NCBI GenBank assembly: GCA_943330235.2
Contig: CALQGY020000004.1
Location: 1-64,000 of the forward strand
DNA: 64,000 nt
Source of the DNA: Candidatus Kuenenia stuttgartensis
GTDB taxonomy: Bacteria; Gemmatimonadota; Gemmatimonadetes; Gemmatimonadales; Gemmatimonadaceae
Direction: 5' to 3'
In this document: piece after piece, positions 34,597-44,094 of the stretch
How positions within the stretch are numbered: position 1 is the stretch's first letter
How the letters are laid out: the number at the start of each line of letters is the position of its first letter
The notes under the pieces: generated by a model
Databases searched by the model: none
The model's input: the letters and a program-made list of their open reading frames with translations, nothing else
What the model was told of the DNA's origin: nothing
Made by a program: the position numbers and the translations under genes

Positions 34597-36038
34597 GAAA
34601 ACTGTTCAGGAGAAATGGCCATCCACTCGACGGCCGGTGTGCGCGTGGAGGTGCCGTCAGCCCGAATTCCCTCGCGGGACGGGGTGTCGCGCACCACAGG
34701 AGTTTCGAGCGCAATGGCCTCGGGCGCGTGCGTGCGGCCGCGTCCGCCCTGACGCACACCGCGCGGCGGACGAGCGGGCGCCGGCACCGACGGCGCAAAC
34801 ATTTCCAGCAGCATCATCGCCTGCGCGTCGAGCGGCTCTCCGCGTTGCACGGCGCGGCGCAGCGCCGACATCGGACCCGCCAGGAGTTTCGCGACGATGC
34901 GAGACGCGGTCCGTTCCGCGACCTGCGAATCACCGGCCGCAAACTCGACCTCACGGCGTGCGACGCCTTCCAGCGCCTCACGCAACGGCCGAATGGCGTC
35001 GCGTGCCGGCATCGTCGCGAGCCAATCCATGAACGACGAGATCTCATCGGCACAGATCATTTCGGCCCGCGGCACGGCGTCCCGGCGCATCGCCTCCGCA
35101 TCGAGCAACGGCTGATGCAGGGTGTCCAGATCCACCAACGTCACGCCGGGCTGCAGGGCGCACCGTGGATCGATGTTGCGGGGGACGCCCAGATCCAACA
35201 GCAGCAGTGCATAGCCACTGGAGGCACACGCTTCCCGCGCCCGCGCGAGCGCGTCGGCGCGAATGACCGCCTCCTCGCTCGCCGTCGCGATCACGACCAC
35301 GTCCGCCATGGCCGTTTCAACGTGCACGGACTCCATCGGGGCCGCACGGCCACCGACAAACGCGGCCAGCTCCGCCGCCCGCTCGAACGTCCGATTCAGC
35401 ACGACGATGTCGCGTGCGCCGAGCTTGTGTAACTGCTTCGCCGCGCGCATTCCCGTCTTGCCAGCGCCGACCACGACGCAGCGCGCATTGGTCAAGTTGC
35501 CGAAGCGCTGCGACGCGGTGATGGCGGCTTCCGCACCCACCGAGTTCCGACCGGACGACAACGACGTTTCCGTTTGCACGCGCTTGCCGGCCCGCAGCGC
35601 CGTTTCGAAGAGACGGTGCAGGACCGCGCCGGCGGCGAGTCCGTGCGAGGCCCGCTTGTACGCGGCGCGCAGCTGGCCGAGAATCTGTCCGTCGCCCAAT
35701 ACCTGCGACTCAAGTCCAGAGGCGATACGGACAATGTGCCGCGCCGCCTCGATGCCGAACCGGCGATGCGACGCTTGCAGCAGCAACTCACCGTCCGCGC
35801 GGGTGCGCATCCACCGACGCGCCAGCGTCTTCATGGCCCCCTCGACCACCTTCATGTCTTCGCTGTCCACCCACGCATACAACTCGGTGCGATTGCAGGT
35901 GGCGATGACGGCGGCTTCCGTCACTACTTCGTTGCGTGCCGTGCGATACAGCTGCGTCAAACGCTCATCGGACAGATGAAAGCGCTCGCGCGTAGCGACG
36001 TCGGCAAGTCGAAAGTCGATCGCGATGGAAATCAGCAT
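34593..36038 (-). CDS. hemA: Glutamyl-tRNA reductase
   Basis: 481 residues. The catalytic thiol is Cys48 in AVIATCNRTELYAW; the NADP domain starts ARCVVVGAGKTGMRAAKQL; the C-terminal dimerisation helix is present. Converts Glu-tRNA to glutamate-1-semialdehyde, the first C5-pathway step in tetrapyrrole synthesis. This indicates the C5 route rather than the ALA synthase route used by alphaproteobacterial phototrophs. The C-terminus has an extra Arg/Pro-rich tail of about 70 residues (VPAPARPPRGVRQGGRGRT). Twenty-five bases behind bchP. Confidence 0.96.
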   Translation of the reverse strand: MLISIAIDFRLADVATRERFHLSDERLTQLYRTARNEVVTEAAVIATCNRTELYAWVDSEDMKVVEGAMKTLARRWMRTRADGELLLQASHRRFGIEAARHIVRIASGLESQVLGDGQILGQLRAAYKRASHGLAAGAVLHRLFETALRAGKRVQTETSLSSGRNSVGAEAAITASQRFGNLTNARCVVVGAGKTGMRAAKQLHKLGARDIVVLNRTFERAAELAAFVGGRAAPMESVHVETAMADVVVIATASEEAVIRADALARAREACASSGYALLLLDLGVPRNIDPRCALQPGVTLVDLDTLHQPLLDAEAMRRDAVPRAEMICADEISSFMDWLATMPARDAIRPLREALEGVARREVEFAAGDSQVAERTASRIVAKLLAGPMSALRRAVQRGEPLDAQAMMLLEMFAPSVPAPARPPRGVRQGGRGRTHAPEAIALETPVVRDTPSREGIRADGTSTRTPAVEWMAISPEQFS

Positions 36039-36063
36039 CGGGCAATGGGCTCGGACTGGGGGC

Positions 36064-37299
36064 TCATGCGGAGGCGAAACCGGTTAAGTGCGCGAGATTC
36101 TTGAAAAAAATCCGCACGTGCGCGAACAGTCTCGCACGCACCAGCTGCTTGTGCATATAACCGTCAAAGGTCAGCTCCTGCACATCGCGATCTCGGCAGA
36201 TCGCTACGAAGCGCTCTCGCCGATCATCGTTACGGTACCAGAAGCTTTGCATGATGTCGAGAACGGCGAACACCGAACCGTGCGCTCGCATGAACCGCTT
36301 GCGGGCCGAAGCCAACGCCTTGGCGTTGCCCGTAGCCAGGGCCTCTTCCACCGCTTCGGCGGCCAAGCGACCACCGGTCATCGCGTAGAAAATCCCCTCG
36401 CCGCTCGCCGGCGCCACCACGCCCGCGGCATCACCGGCGACGATGACGTCGCGGCCATTGTCCCACTGCGGCAACGGCTTCAGCGGAATCGGGGCCCCTT
36501 CACGTCGGATGGTCTCCGCACGATCAAGCCCGGTCGTTGCCCGAAGCTGCGCGACGGCGTCGCGTAATCCGAAGCCCCGCTGCAGGGAGCCCGTGCCGAT
36601 GCTCGTCGTCGCGCCGTGGGGAAAGACCCACGCGTAGAAGTCCGGCGAAAGCGGCGACTGGTAATACACATCGCACCGATGCGCGCCGAACCCGTCACCC
36701 TCGAGCTCGGGCGACTTGATGATCTCGTGGTAGGCGAACACGTGCTTCCCCTCGTCCGCGCGCGGAATGCACTGGCGCGCCACGGGGGACAACGCGCCGT
36801 CGGCCCCAATCAGCATGCGCGTGCGAATCTGCCGCGCTTCCCCCTGACGGGAGCGGCCATCCGTGTACGTGATGGTGCTGATGTTATCGTCGCCACGCTC
36901 GTACTTCGTGAACGTGCCAGTGCGGCGTTCGGCACCCGCCGAGACGGCCCGCACGCGCAGCCATTCGTCGAACACATCCCGGTCCACCATGCCGACGAAG
37001 CCATTGCCGACCGGGATATCGACCGTGCGGGACTTCGGCGAAATGATGCGGGCCGTATCGATGTGCGCGACCAGCAACGACTCGGGAACATCAAAGTCGA
37101 CGAGGAGCTGTGGCGGAACAGCGCCACCGCAGGGCTTCACGCGCCACGCGCGGTCCAGCAGCAGTACGCGTCGGCCACGCAGCGCCAACTCGTGCGCCGC
37201 CGTCGCGCCGGCGGGACCCGCGCCAATGACCACCGCGTCGTAAATCGTCGCGGTCTCGTCATCACTCACGTAATTCACGTGCAGCGGCCGCATGATCAT
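36064..37299 (-). CDS. bchP: Geranylgeranyl-bacteriochlorophyll reductase
   Basis: 411 residues. FAD/NAD-binding start AVVIGAGPAGATAAHELALR, then RRVLLLDRAWRVKPCGGAVP, the BchP/ChlP consensus, and GRDVIVAGDAAGVVAPASGE. Three successive reductions turn the geranylgeranyl tail into phytyl. The initiator is the ATG at 37299 or two codons later at 37293; a GGAGG lies just upstream, inside the 20-codon ORF that ends here. Neighbours are the pucC-like and bchG genes upstream and hemA downstream. Confidence 0.95.
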   Translation of the reverse strand: MIMRPLHVNYVSDDETATIYDAVVIGAGPAGATAAHELALRGRRVLLLDRAWRVKPCGGAVPPQLLVDFDVPESLLVAHIDTARIISPKSRTVDIPVGNGFVGMVDRDVFDEWLRVRAVSAGAERRTGTFTKYERGDDNISTITYTDGRSRQGEARQIRTRMLIGADGALSPVARQCIPRADEGKHVFAYHEIIKSPELEGDGFGAHRCDVYYQSPLSPDFYAWVFPHGATTSIGTGSLQRGFGLRDAVAQLRATTGLDRAETIRREGAPIPLKPLPQWDNGRDVIVAGDAAGVVAPASGEGIFYAMTGGRLAAEAVEEALATGNAKALASARKRFMRAHGSVFAVLDIMQSFWYRNDDRRERFVAICRDRDVQELTFDGYMHKQLVRARLFAHVRIFFKNLAHLTGFASA

Positions 37300-37358
37300 A
37301 CAGCCTCCATCGGCTGAGGCGCGGTCACAAGCGTCTGCGAAAGGACTTGGGTCATCAT
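37296..37358 (-). CDS. Twenty-codon ORF bridging the pucC-like gene and bchP
   Basis: MMTQVLSQTLVTAPQPMEAV is encoded exactly in the 57-base gap. Its ATG overlaps the stop of the pucC-like gene (ATGA) and its stop overlaps the bchP start (ATGA). The ribosome site GGAGG for bchP lies within its last codons. This suits a translational-coupling leader or a small peptide. No homologue is known to me and it may be fortuitous. Confidence 0.45.
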   Translation of the reverse strand: MMTQVLSQTLVTAPQPMEAV

Positions 37359-38677
37359 GACAGCACCGTCACAAGCAACTCGCCACGCTGTTGCAGCACG
37401 GTGTGCGCGCGCTCGCTTGATGCACTGCGCAGCGCCAATCCAGCGGCGAGGGCGAAGAGCACGGCCTCCAATCCGAAGACGGTCAGGTAGCCACGCACCG
37501 GCGACTGCAGCGCAGCCCGCGCCAGATCGACTCCAACCGCTCCGGCCATCGTCCCGACGGCGTACGCCACGGCTTGCGCGGCGCCGAAGACACCAAGGCG
37601 AATCCCCGCGCGCCCATCGGTGCGATCGCCCGTCAGCGCCATCATGGACCCGATCGCGCCAATGGCAAAGACGCCGTTCGCGATCCCTAGCATCGGCACC
37701 ACCATCCGGAAGACGCGGACGTCGCCGATCGCCGGGGTCAGCGTCAGCGCCACATAGCTCACCGCGGAGGCGGCACACCCAATGGCGGCCCAATGCCGCA
37801 GCTGCCCCGTGCGCGTCGCGAGGAGCGCCGTGATCACCATCCCCAGCAGCACGCCACCATGATGGGTGCTCGACATCTTCGTGCTCTCGGCGGGCGTCAT
37901 GCCGAATGCGACACCGCCAAACGGCTCGAGAATCAAGTCTTGTGCGCTGTACGCCAGCATGGCCAGAAACACGAACCCCGCGAACATGCGCGCGGCGGGT
38001 TCCTCCCACACCGTGCGGAGCGCCGCGCCGAAGGACGGAGCCGGCGTGGTCGTCGACGCCGCTCCCGGCATGCGCGTGGCGCGCTCGGCCTTCGGTTCGA
38101 GGCCGAGTGTGGCCAGCACGGAGACCAACAGACCGACGGCGCCGATGCCTGTGGCAATCAGGATCAGACGCGCGAACGAGAAGGGCTCAAGGAGCGCACC
38201 CGAGATCGCGGCGGTGATAATGATCCCGACAATCATCAGGATCCATGTGATGGCCGCGGCGCCGGCGCGCTGTGAAGGACGCGCGCGCTCGCTGATGAGG
38301 GCCAGCAACGGCGTGCCCGACGCGCTGACGCCCGCCCCCAGCGCGATGCTGGCGATGGACGCGAGCACGACCCCGAGCGCGAGATGGTCGCGCATGATCG
38401 GGAGACTGGCCGCGACGGCGACACCGGACACGGCGCAGAGCAGCATGCCGCCAACCATCCACGGCGTGCGTGCACCGCTCCGATCGCTCGCGTGACCGAT
38501 GCGTGGACGCAGCACGAGTTGCACGCCAAAGTGCAGGGCCACGAGCAGTCCCGGAATCGAGGCCGGCAGCCCGAGCTCGACGACGATGACGCGGTTGATC
38601 GTCGTCGTCAGGAGCACGACCACCGCGCCAATCGCGGCTTGCACGCACCCCAGACGCACGAGCTGCCACCAGCTCAT
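37355..38677 (-). CDS. PucC/LhaA-type major facilitator (BCD family)
   Basis: 440 residues from ATG 38677, whose start overlaps the bchG stop (ATGA); extra in-frame sequence upstream lies in bchG. Twelve hydrophobic segments; the family pattern is LVRLGCVQAAIGAVVVLLTT followed by NRVIVVELGLPASIPGLLVA and PRIGHASDRSGARTPWMVGG. The 'bacteriochlorophyll delivery' branch of MFS proteins helps assemble or pigment the antenna. A second relative, lhaA, lies at 52856. Its place after bchG suggests delivery of finished pigment. In many purple bacteria this gene between bchG and bchP is called orf428/bch2. Confidence 0.9.
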   Translation of the reverse strand: MSWWQLVRLGCVQAAIGAVVVLLTTTINRVIVVELGLPASIPGLLVALHFGVQLVLRPRIGHASDRSGARTPWMVGGMLLCAVSGVAVAASLPIMRDHLALGVVLASIASIALGAGVSASGTPLLALISERARPSQRAGAAAITWILMIVGIIITAAISGALLEPFSFARLILIATGIGAVGLLVSVLATLGLEPKAERATRMPGAASTTTPAPSFGAALRTVWEEPAARMFAGFVFLAMLAYSAQDLILEPFGGVAFGMTPAESTKMSSTHHGGVLLGMVITALLATRTGQLRHWAAIGCAASAVSYVALTLTPAIGDVRVFRMVVPMLGIANGVFAIGAIGSMMALTGDRTDGRAGIRLGVFGAAQAVAYAVGTMAGAVGVDLARAALQSPVRGYLTVFGLEAVLFALAAGLALRSASSERAHTVLQQRGELLVTVLS

Positions 38678-39597
38678 CGGAAGGCCTCCAGCATCGGCGT
38701 TGAGCGCACGGCGAATGCCGCGATCATCATGCCGGAGACATAGAACGGCACGCCCAGCGCCGAAAGCCACAGGGCGCGCTCACGCGGCGCTGCCATGAAT
38801 CGGCGCATCATGACGGCTTGGACAATCGTCAGGCTGCCGATGGCCAACGCATGCCACGGGCGATCCCAGGTGACGAGCAATCCAATCACGACGACCTGCG
38901 CCAGCAGCATCACGGCGGAGGCCACGCGGGCCGCGCCGAGTTCGCCCAGCAGCACGGGGAGCGAACGCACCCCCATGCGACGGTCGCCCTCGATGGCCTT
39001 GAAATCATTCAACGTCATGATGCCGTGCGCGCCGACGCTATACACCGCCGCGAGCAGCAGAATCGGGAGCACCGGCACCCGATTGCCCAGCATGATGCCG
39101 GCGCCCGTCACCCACGCCAGGCCTTCATATGTAATGCCGACCGCGAGATTGCCGAGCCAGCCGTTCTGCTTGAACCGCAGTGGCGGCGCGCTATAGCCCC
39201 ATGAGAAGAGCAGGGCGATGGCCACTGCGCTCACGCCGAAGGCGCCAAGCGGTACGGCGGCCAGCAGCGAGAGGGCGGTCCAGAAGATCGCGATGGCGAG
39301 CCCCCACTGGCCGGGGATCCGTCCGGATGGAATCGGGCGGTTGGGTTCGTTAATCGCATCGACATGACGGTCGAACCAGTCGTTGACGGCTTGGCTCGAC
39401 GCGCACACCAGTGGACCCGTAATCAGGATGCCCAGCGCCAGCACGGCATACCGCCCATCGAGGGGCACACCGGCGGAAATCGTTCCGCAGGTGAACGCCC
39501 ACATCGGCGGGAACCAGGTGACCGGCTTGAGGAGGGTCAAGACCGAACGGAGGTCTGGCCGGGCCGGAGAGGGGCGTACAACGGAGCTGACGCGCAT
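38674..39597 (-). CDS. bchG: Bacteriochlorophyll synthase (geranylgeranyl transferase)
   Basis: 307 residues. UbiA-type membrane prenyltransferase: the Asp-rich motif is in CASSQAVNDWFDRHVDAINE followed by PNRPIPSGR, and the second in GIMTLNDFKAIEGDRRMGVR. Eight to nine membrane helices. It esterifies bacteriochlorophyllide a with geranylgeranyl diphosphate. The ATG at 39597 has no good ribosome site and a PpsR-like box begins four bases upstream, so the message may be leaderless or the start lies a little downstream. First gene of the bchG-pucC-like-bchP-hemAEFG unit. Confidence 0.95.
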   Translation of the reverse strand: MRVSSVVRPSPARPDLRSVLTLLKPVTWFPPMWAFTCGTISAGVPLDGRYAVLALGILITGPLVCASSQAVNDWFDRHVDAINEPNRPIPSGRIPGQWGLAIAIFWTALSLLAAVPLGAFGVSAVAIALLFSWGYSAPPLRFKQNGWLGNLAVGITYEGLAWVTGAGIMLGNRVPVLPILLLAAVYSVGAHGIMTLNDFKAIEGDRRMGVRSLPVLLGELGAARVASAVMLLAQVVVIGLLVTWDRPWHALAIGSLTIVQAVMMRRFMAAPRERALWLSALGVPFYVSGMMIAAFAVRSTPMLEAFR

Positions 39598-39600
39598 AGG

Positions 39601-39618
39601 CGTCTAGTTTAGTTTACA
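39601..39618. promoter_or_regulatory. PpsR-like box upstream of bchG
   Basis: CGTCTAGTTTAGTTTACA fits TGT-N12-ACA with a single mismatch in the first base. It is adjacent to the bchG start, where PpsR/CrtJ operators occur in other phototrophs. The TAAAC/TAAAC direct repeat inside (minus strand) adds AT-rich character to an otherwise GC-rich region. Confidence 0.45.
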
Positions 39619-39632
39619 GTTCCAAAATGCAA

Positions 39633-39665
39633 CAGAGCCGATTTCAACAATCGGCTCTGCTTTTT
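39633..39665. terminator. Intrinsic terminator between ppsR and bchG
   Basis: AGAGCCGATT and AATCGGCTCT form a perfect 10-bp stem with a TCAAC loop, followed by CTTTTT on the plus strand and by TTGCATTTT on the minus strand. It lies about 25 bases behind the ppsR stop, so it most likely ends the ppaA-ppsR transcript before the bchG promoter. Confidence 0.8.
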
Positions 39666-39688
39666 ACGGAAATTTCGGGATTTTTGGC

Positions 39689-41134
39689 CTAGCTGAGCGG
39701 TTGATCGTCCCGATCGCCCGTTGGAGAGGCCAACCGGTGTCGCCGCAGCTTGACATACAGGCTCTGCCGGCTGACCCCAAGCACTTCGGCCGCTGAGGTG
39801 CGGTTGTCGTTGGTCAGCTCCAGCGCAGCTTCAATAAAGTGCCGTTCCACCAGATCGATGGTGTCGCGGACCAGGTCGCGCAACGAGACGCGCCCGACCA
39901 GCGAGGTCAGCTCTTCCACCGCCCGGGTCAGGTCGCGCGCGCCCTGGGGGCCCACCGCAAGCCGGCGGCCGATGTCGCGCAGCGTGAAGCCGATGCACGG
40001 CTCCTCGCCATCCGGCACCCAGACGGCCGAGACCTCGACCTCGGTTTGATTGCCGTGCGAGCCTCGAGCGGACGTGCCGATCAGCCGGACCGCGCCGTTC
40101 TTTTTCAGCATCGAGAGGAAGACCGGAAAGTCGGCCCCAGGACGCCCGATGTAATTGGAGATGAGGGTGCCGCGGATCTGCTCGAGGCTGGCGAGTTCGG
40201 CGATATCGACGAAGGCCCGATTGGCCGTGAGGATATGCCCGTCGAGATCGGTCACGGCGAACCCGTCCGGCGACCGTTCCAACAGATCCAGGACTCGCGC
40301 CGGGGAGCTGGCGTCGCCATCGACCGACAGGTTCGCGGCATCGACCGCGGAGAAGCGCACGAGCAGCAACGTCGCCGACTCCTGCCGAAAGCAGGACGCC
40401 GAGACGTGGAACGAGCGCCGGCCGTCTGCCTGCGACACGGTGACGTCACCCGCCCGCCCCGCGCTGCGGGCGGTGCCGAGCAACTCGGTGACGGTGCGCC
40501 CGCCGGCCGCATCGAGGCCAAAGGGGAACGGCCGACCAATGAGCTGTTCCGCCGATTCACCAAAAATCAGCGCGGCGGCGCCATTGGCGTCCAGCACTTT
40601 GAGGCTGGCCCCGTCGACGACCAGAATTCCGTCGCTGGCGAGCTGGAAGAGCAAGCGATAGCGCGTCTCGACGTGTCGCATGCGCCAGTAGTCGCGTTCC
40701 AGCGACTGCTGGGCCTCCACGAGACGCTGCTGCAGGGCGGAGACATGGCGCATGTCACGGCCGACTGCGACAATGCTGCCCCCTCGGCCGACGCGAAGCG
40801 CCGTGTACGAGAACGGGACGTCGATGCCGCTGGTGAGCGCATGGTTGACCTGACGGCGCTTGGAGACGCCGCCACTGGCGGCTTCTCGCAGCATCGTGTC
40901 CACCTTGCTACGCGTCTCGATCGTGACGGTGTCGATCCACGGCCGACCAACCCACTCGTCGGTGGCGCCGAGCTGCGAATCAGCGGTCGGCACCGTCATG
41001 TCACGCACCACGCCGTCGCTATCAAGGACCAGCGCGATGTCGCCCCCTAAGGAGAGGAGGGCGGCCGCCGTGCCGGGTTCGAGATCATCGAAGGTCAAAT
41101 CAGTCGAGTCGAAGAGTTTCACGGAACTGGCCAT
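39689..41134 (-). CDS. ppsR: PpsR/CrtJ-type transcriptional repressor of photosynthesis genes
   Basis: 481 residues from ATG 41134 (AGGAGAT ribosome site nine bases upstream; earlier in-frame ATGs fall inside ppaA). PAS domains occupy most of the protein (ALLSLGGDIALVLDSDGVV; RLLFQLASDGILVVDGASLK; DLLERSPDGFAVTDLDGHIL). The C-terminal Fis-type helix-turn-helix is TSAAEVLGVSRQSLYVKLRR. PpsR represses bch, crt and puc genes in oxygen and high light. No cysteine lies in the HTH region, unlike CrtJ, where Cys420 is redox-active. It overlaps ppaA by 35 bases. Confidence 0.93.
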   Translation of the reverse strand: MASSVKLFDSTDLTFDDLEPGTAAALLSLGGDIALVLDSDGVVRDMTVPTADSQLGATDEWVGRPWIDTVTIETRSKVDTMLREAASGGVSKRRQVNHALTSGIDVPFSYTALRVGRGGSIVAVGRDMRHVSALQQRLVEAQQSLERDYWRMRHVETRYRLLFQLASDGILVVDGASLKVLDANGAAALIFGESAEQLIGRPFPFGLDAAGGRTVTELLGTARSAGRAGDVTVSQADGRRSFHVSASCFRQESATLLLVRFSAVDAANLSVDGDASSPARVLDLLERSPDGFAVTDLDGHILTANRAFVDIAELASLEQIRGTLISNYIGRPGADFPVFLSMLKKNGAVRLIGTSARGSHGNQTEVEVSAVWVPDGEEPCIGFTLRDIGRRLAVGPQGARDLTRAVEELTSLVGRVSLRDLVRDTIDLVERHFIEAALELTNDNRTSAAEVLGVSRQSLYVKLRRHRLASPTGDRDDQPLS

Positions 41135-42047
41135 GATCGTCGATCTCCTCTTGTCGGGCGCTCGCACGCGTCGATTCCGCAGCGGAGAACAAAAGTGCGC
41201 GCGCGACGCGAGGTGCCTCACGTGCATCGGCGGCGGCGGCATCGGCACCCACGCGTTCGACGATCGACGGGTCGTCGATAAAGACCTTGCCGCCGACGAG
41301 AATGCGCACGTGCGGATTGCGCGATCCGGCGCGCAGGCGACCGATCTCCCGCTTCAGGGCGGAGAGGCGATTCTCGCACCCCACCGAGAAGCCGATCACG
41401 TCGTACCACTCCGTACGGGCCATGGCATGGAGATCCTGCTCCGTCCACGGGGCGCCCACCAGTACCCGCCAGCCGTCCCGCAGTAGGAACTCGCCAACCA
41501 TAATAATCCCCAAGGTGTGCTGCTCGCCGGGGACACAGGTCAGCAACACGTTCCCGACGGTCTCGGTTCGGGCCGCGTCGGCCAGAAAGACCTGCGACAA
41601 GTCACGGAGCACACGCTGCATCCGGCCCATCGCCAACGTCACTTCCACGAAATCGCACGCGTCGGCATCCCAGAGCTGGCCAAGCCGGTGCGCCGTCGGT
41701 GCCAGCAAGTCCAGATAGACGGCGTCAACCGGCGTACCGCGCTCGACGAGGTCGCGCACGAACTCGCTGGGCTGCGTGTCGTCCAACCCGCGGACGAGCT
41801 CGAGGAACGCGCTCACGTCCGCATCCGACAGCTCGCGGGCCACGGCGGCACTCACCGAAGGCGGAACGGGGCCGGCCCGATGGGACAGCAGCAGGCGAGG
41901 CACGATCTCATTCTGGATCGTGCGCTCGAGCCGCTCCATCCGGCGTGCGGCGAGAGGGAGTTCCATCTTTTGTTGGGCAGGGCCAGTCCCACTCGGACCG
42001 GGGAGGTGAGAGCCTGCCGTTGCGGACGTGACAGACGTGCCGAACAT
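41100..42047 (-). CDS. ppaA: PpaA/AerR-type cobalamin-binding regulator
   Basis: 315 residues from ATG 42047 (the frame continues to 42107, still within the promoter region, so the true start is uncertain). An N-terminal helical region (RRMERLERTIQNEIVPRLLL) precedes a B12-binding SCHIC-type domain with VPGEQHTLGIIMVGEFLLRD; His177 is the expected cobalt ligand, and ILVGGKVFID is the last strand. PpaA/AerR binds B12 and, in the light, antagonises or partners PpsR. It lies upstream of and overlaps ppsR, as in alphaproteobacteria, and diverges from bchF. Confidence 0.9.
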   Translation of the reverse strand: MFGTSVTSATAGSHLPGPSGTGPAQQKMELPLAARRMERLERTIQNEIVPRLLLSHRAGPVPPSVSAAVARELSDADVSAFLELVRGLDDTQPSEFVRDLVERGTPVDAVYLDLLAPTAHRLGQLWDADACDFVEVTLAMGRMQRVLRDLSQVFLADAARTETVGNVLLTCVPGEQHTLGIIMVGEFLLRDGWRVLVGAPWTEQDLHAMARTEWYDVIGFSVGCENRLSALKREIGRLRAGSRNPHVRILVGGKVFIDDPSIVERVGADAAAADAREAPRVARALLFSAAESTRASARQEEIDDHGQFRETLRLD

Positions 42048-42114
42048 TGCCGATGTGTCTCCTGGACGCAAGAACGAAAGCGAACAAAGGCAGTATGGAC
42101 AGGACATTCTTGAT

Positions 42115-42132
42115 TGTCAATAAACATTGACG
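42115..42132. promoter_or_regulatory. PpsR box 1 in the ppaA/bchF intergenic region
   Basis: TGTCAATAAACATTGACG matches TGTC-N10-GACA except for the final base. It overlaps the second box by two bases. Confidence 0.7.
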
Positions 42133-42148
42133 TCAACTTTTCTTGACA
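42131..42148. promoter_or_regulatory. PpsR box 2 in the ppaA/bchF intergenic region
   Basis: CGTCAACTTTTCTTGACA matches TGTC-N10-GACA except for the first base. Its right half is the TTGACA -35 element of the likely bchF promoter, so binding should block RNA polymerase. Confidence 0.7.
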
Positions 42149-42171
42149 AGTTGCGTCCCCGACCATACCAT
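42143..42171 (+). promoter_or_regulatory. Sigma-70-type promoter of the bchF operon
   Basis: A perfect TTGACA at 42143-42148 is followed after 17 bases by TACCAT (42166-42171), a weak -10. The bchF GTG lies about 45 bases downstream. The -35 is embedded in PpsR box 2. Confidence 0.6.
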
Positions 42172-42217
42172 CGATCTATCTGGGTACCGATCCCCCGGAC
42201 CTGAAAGGTCGATAACC

Positions 42218-44082
<1,865 letters not shown>

Positions 44083-44094
44083 GAGAGATCTCGC

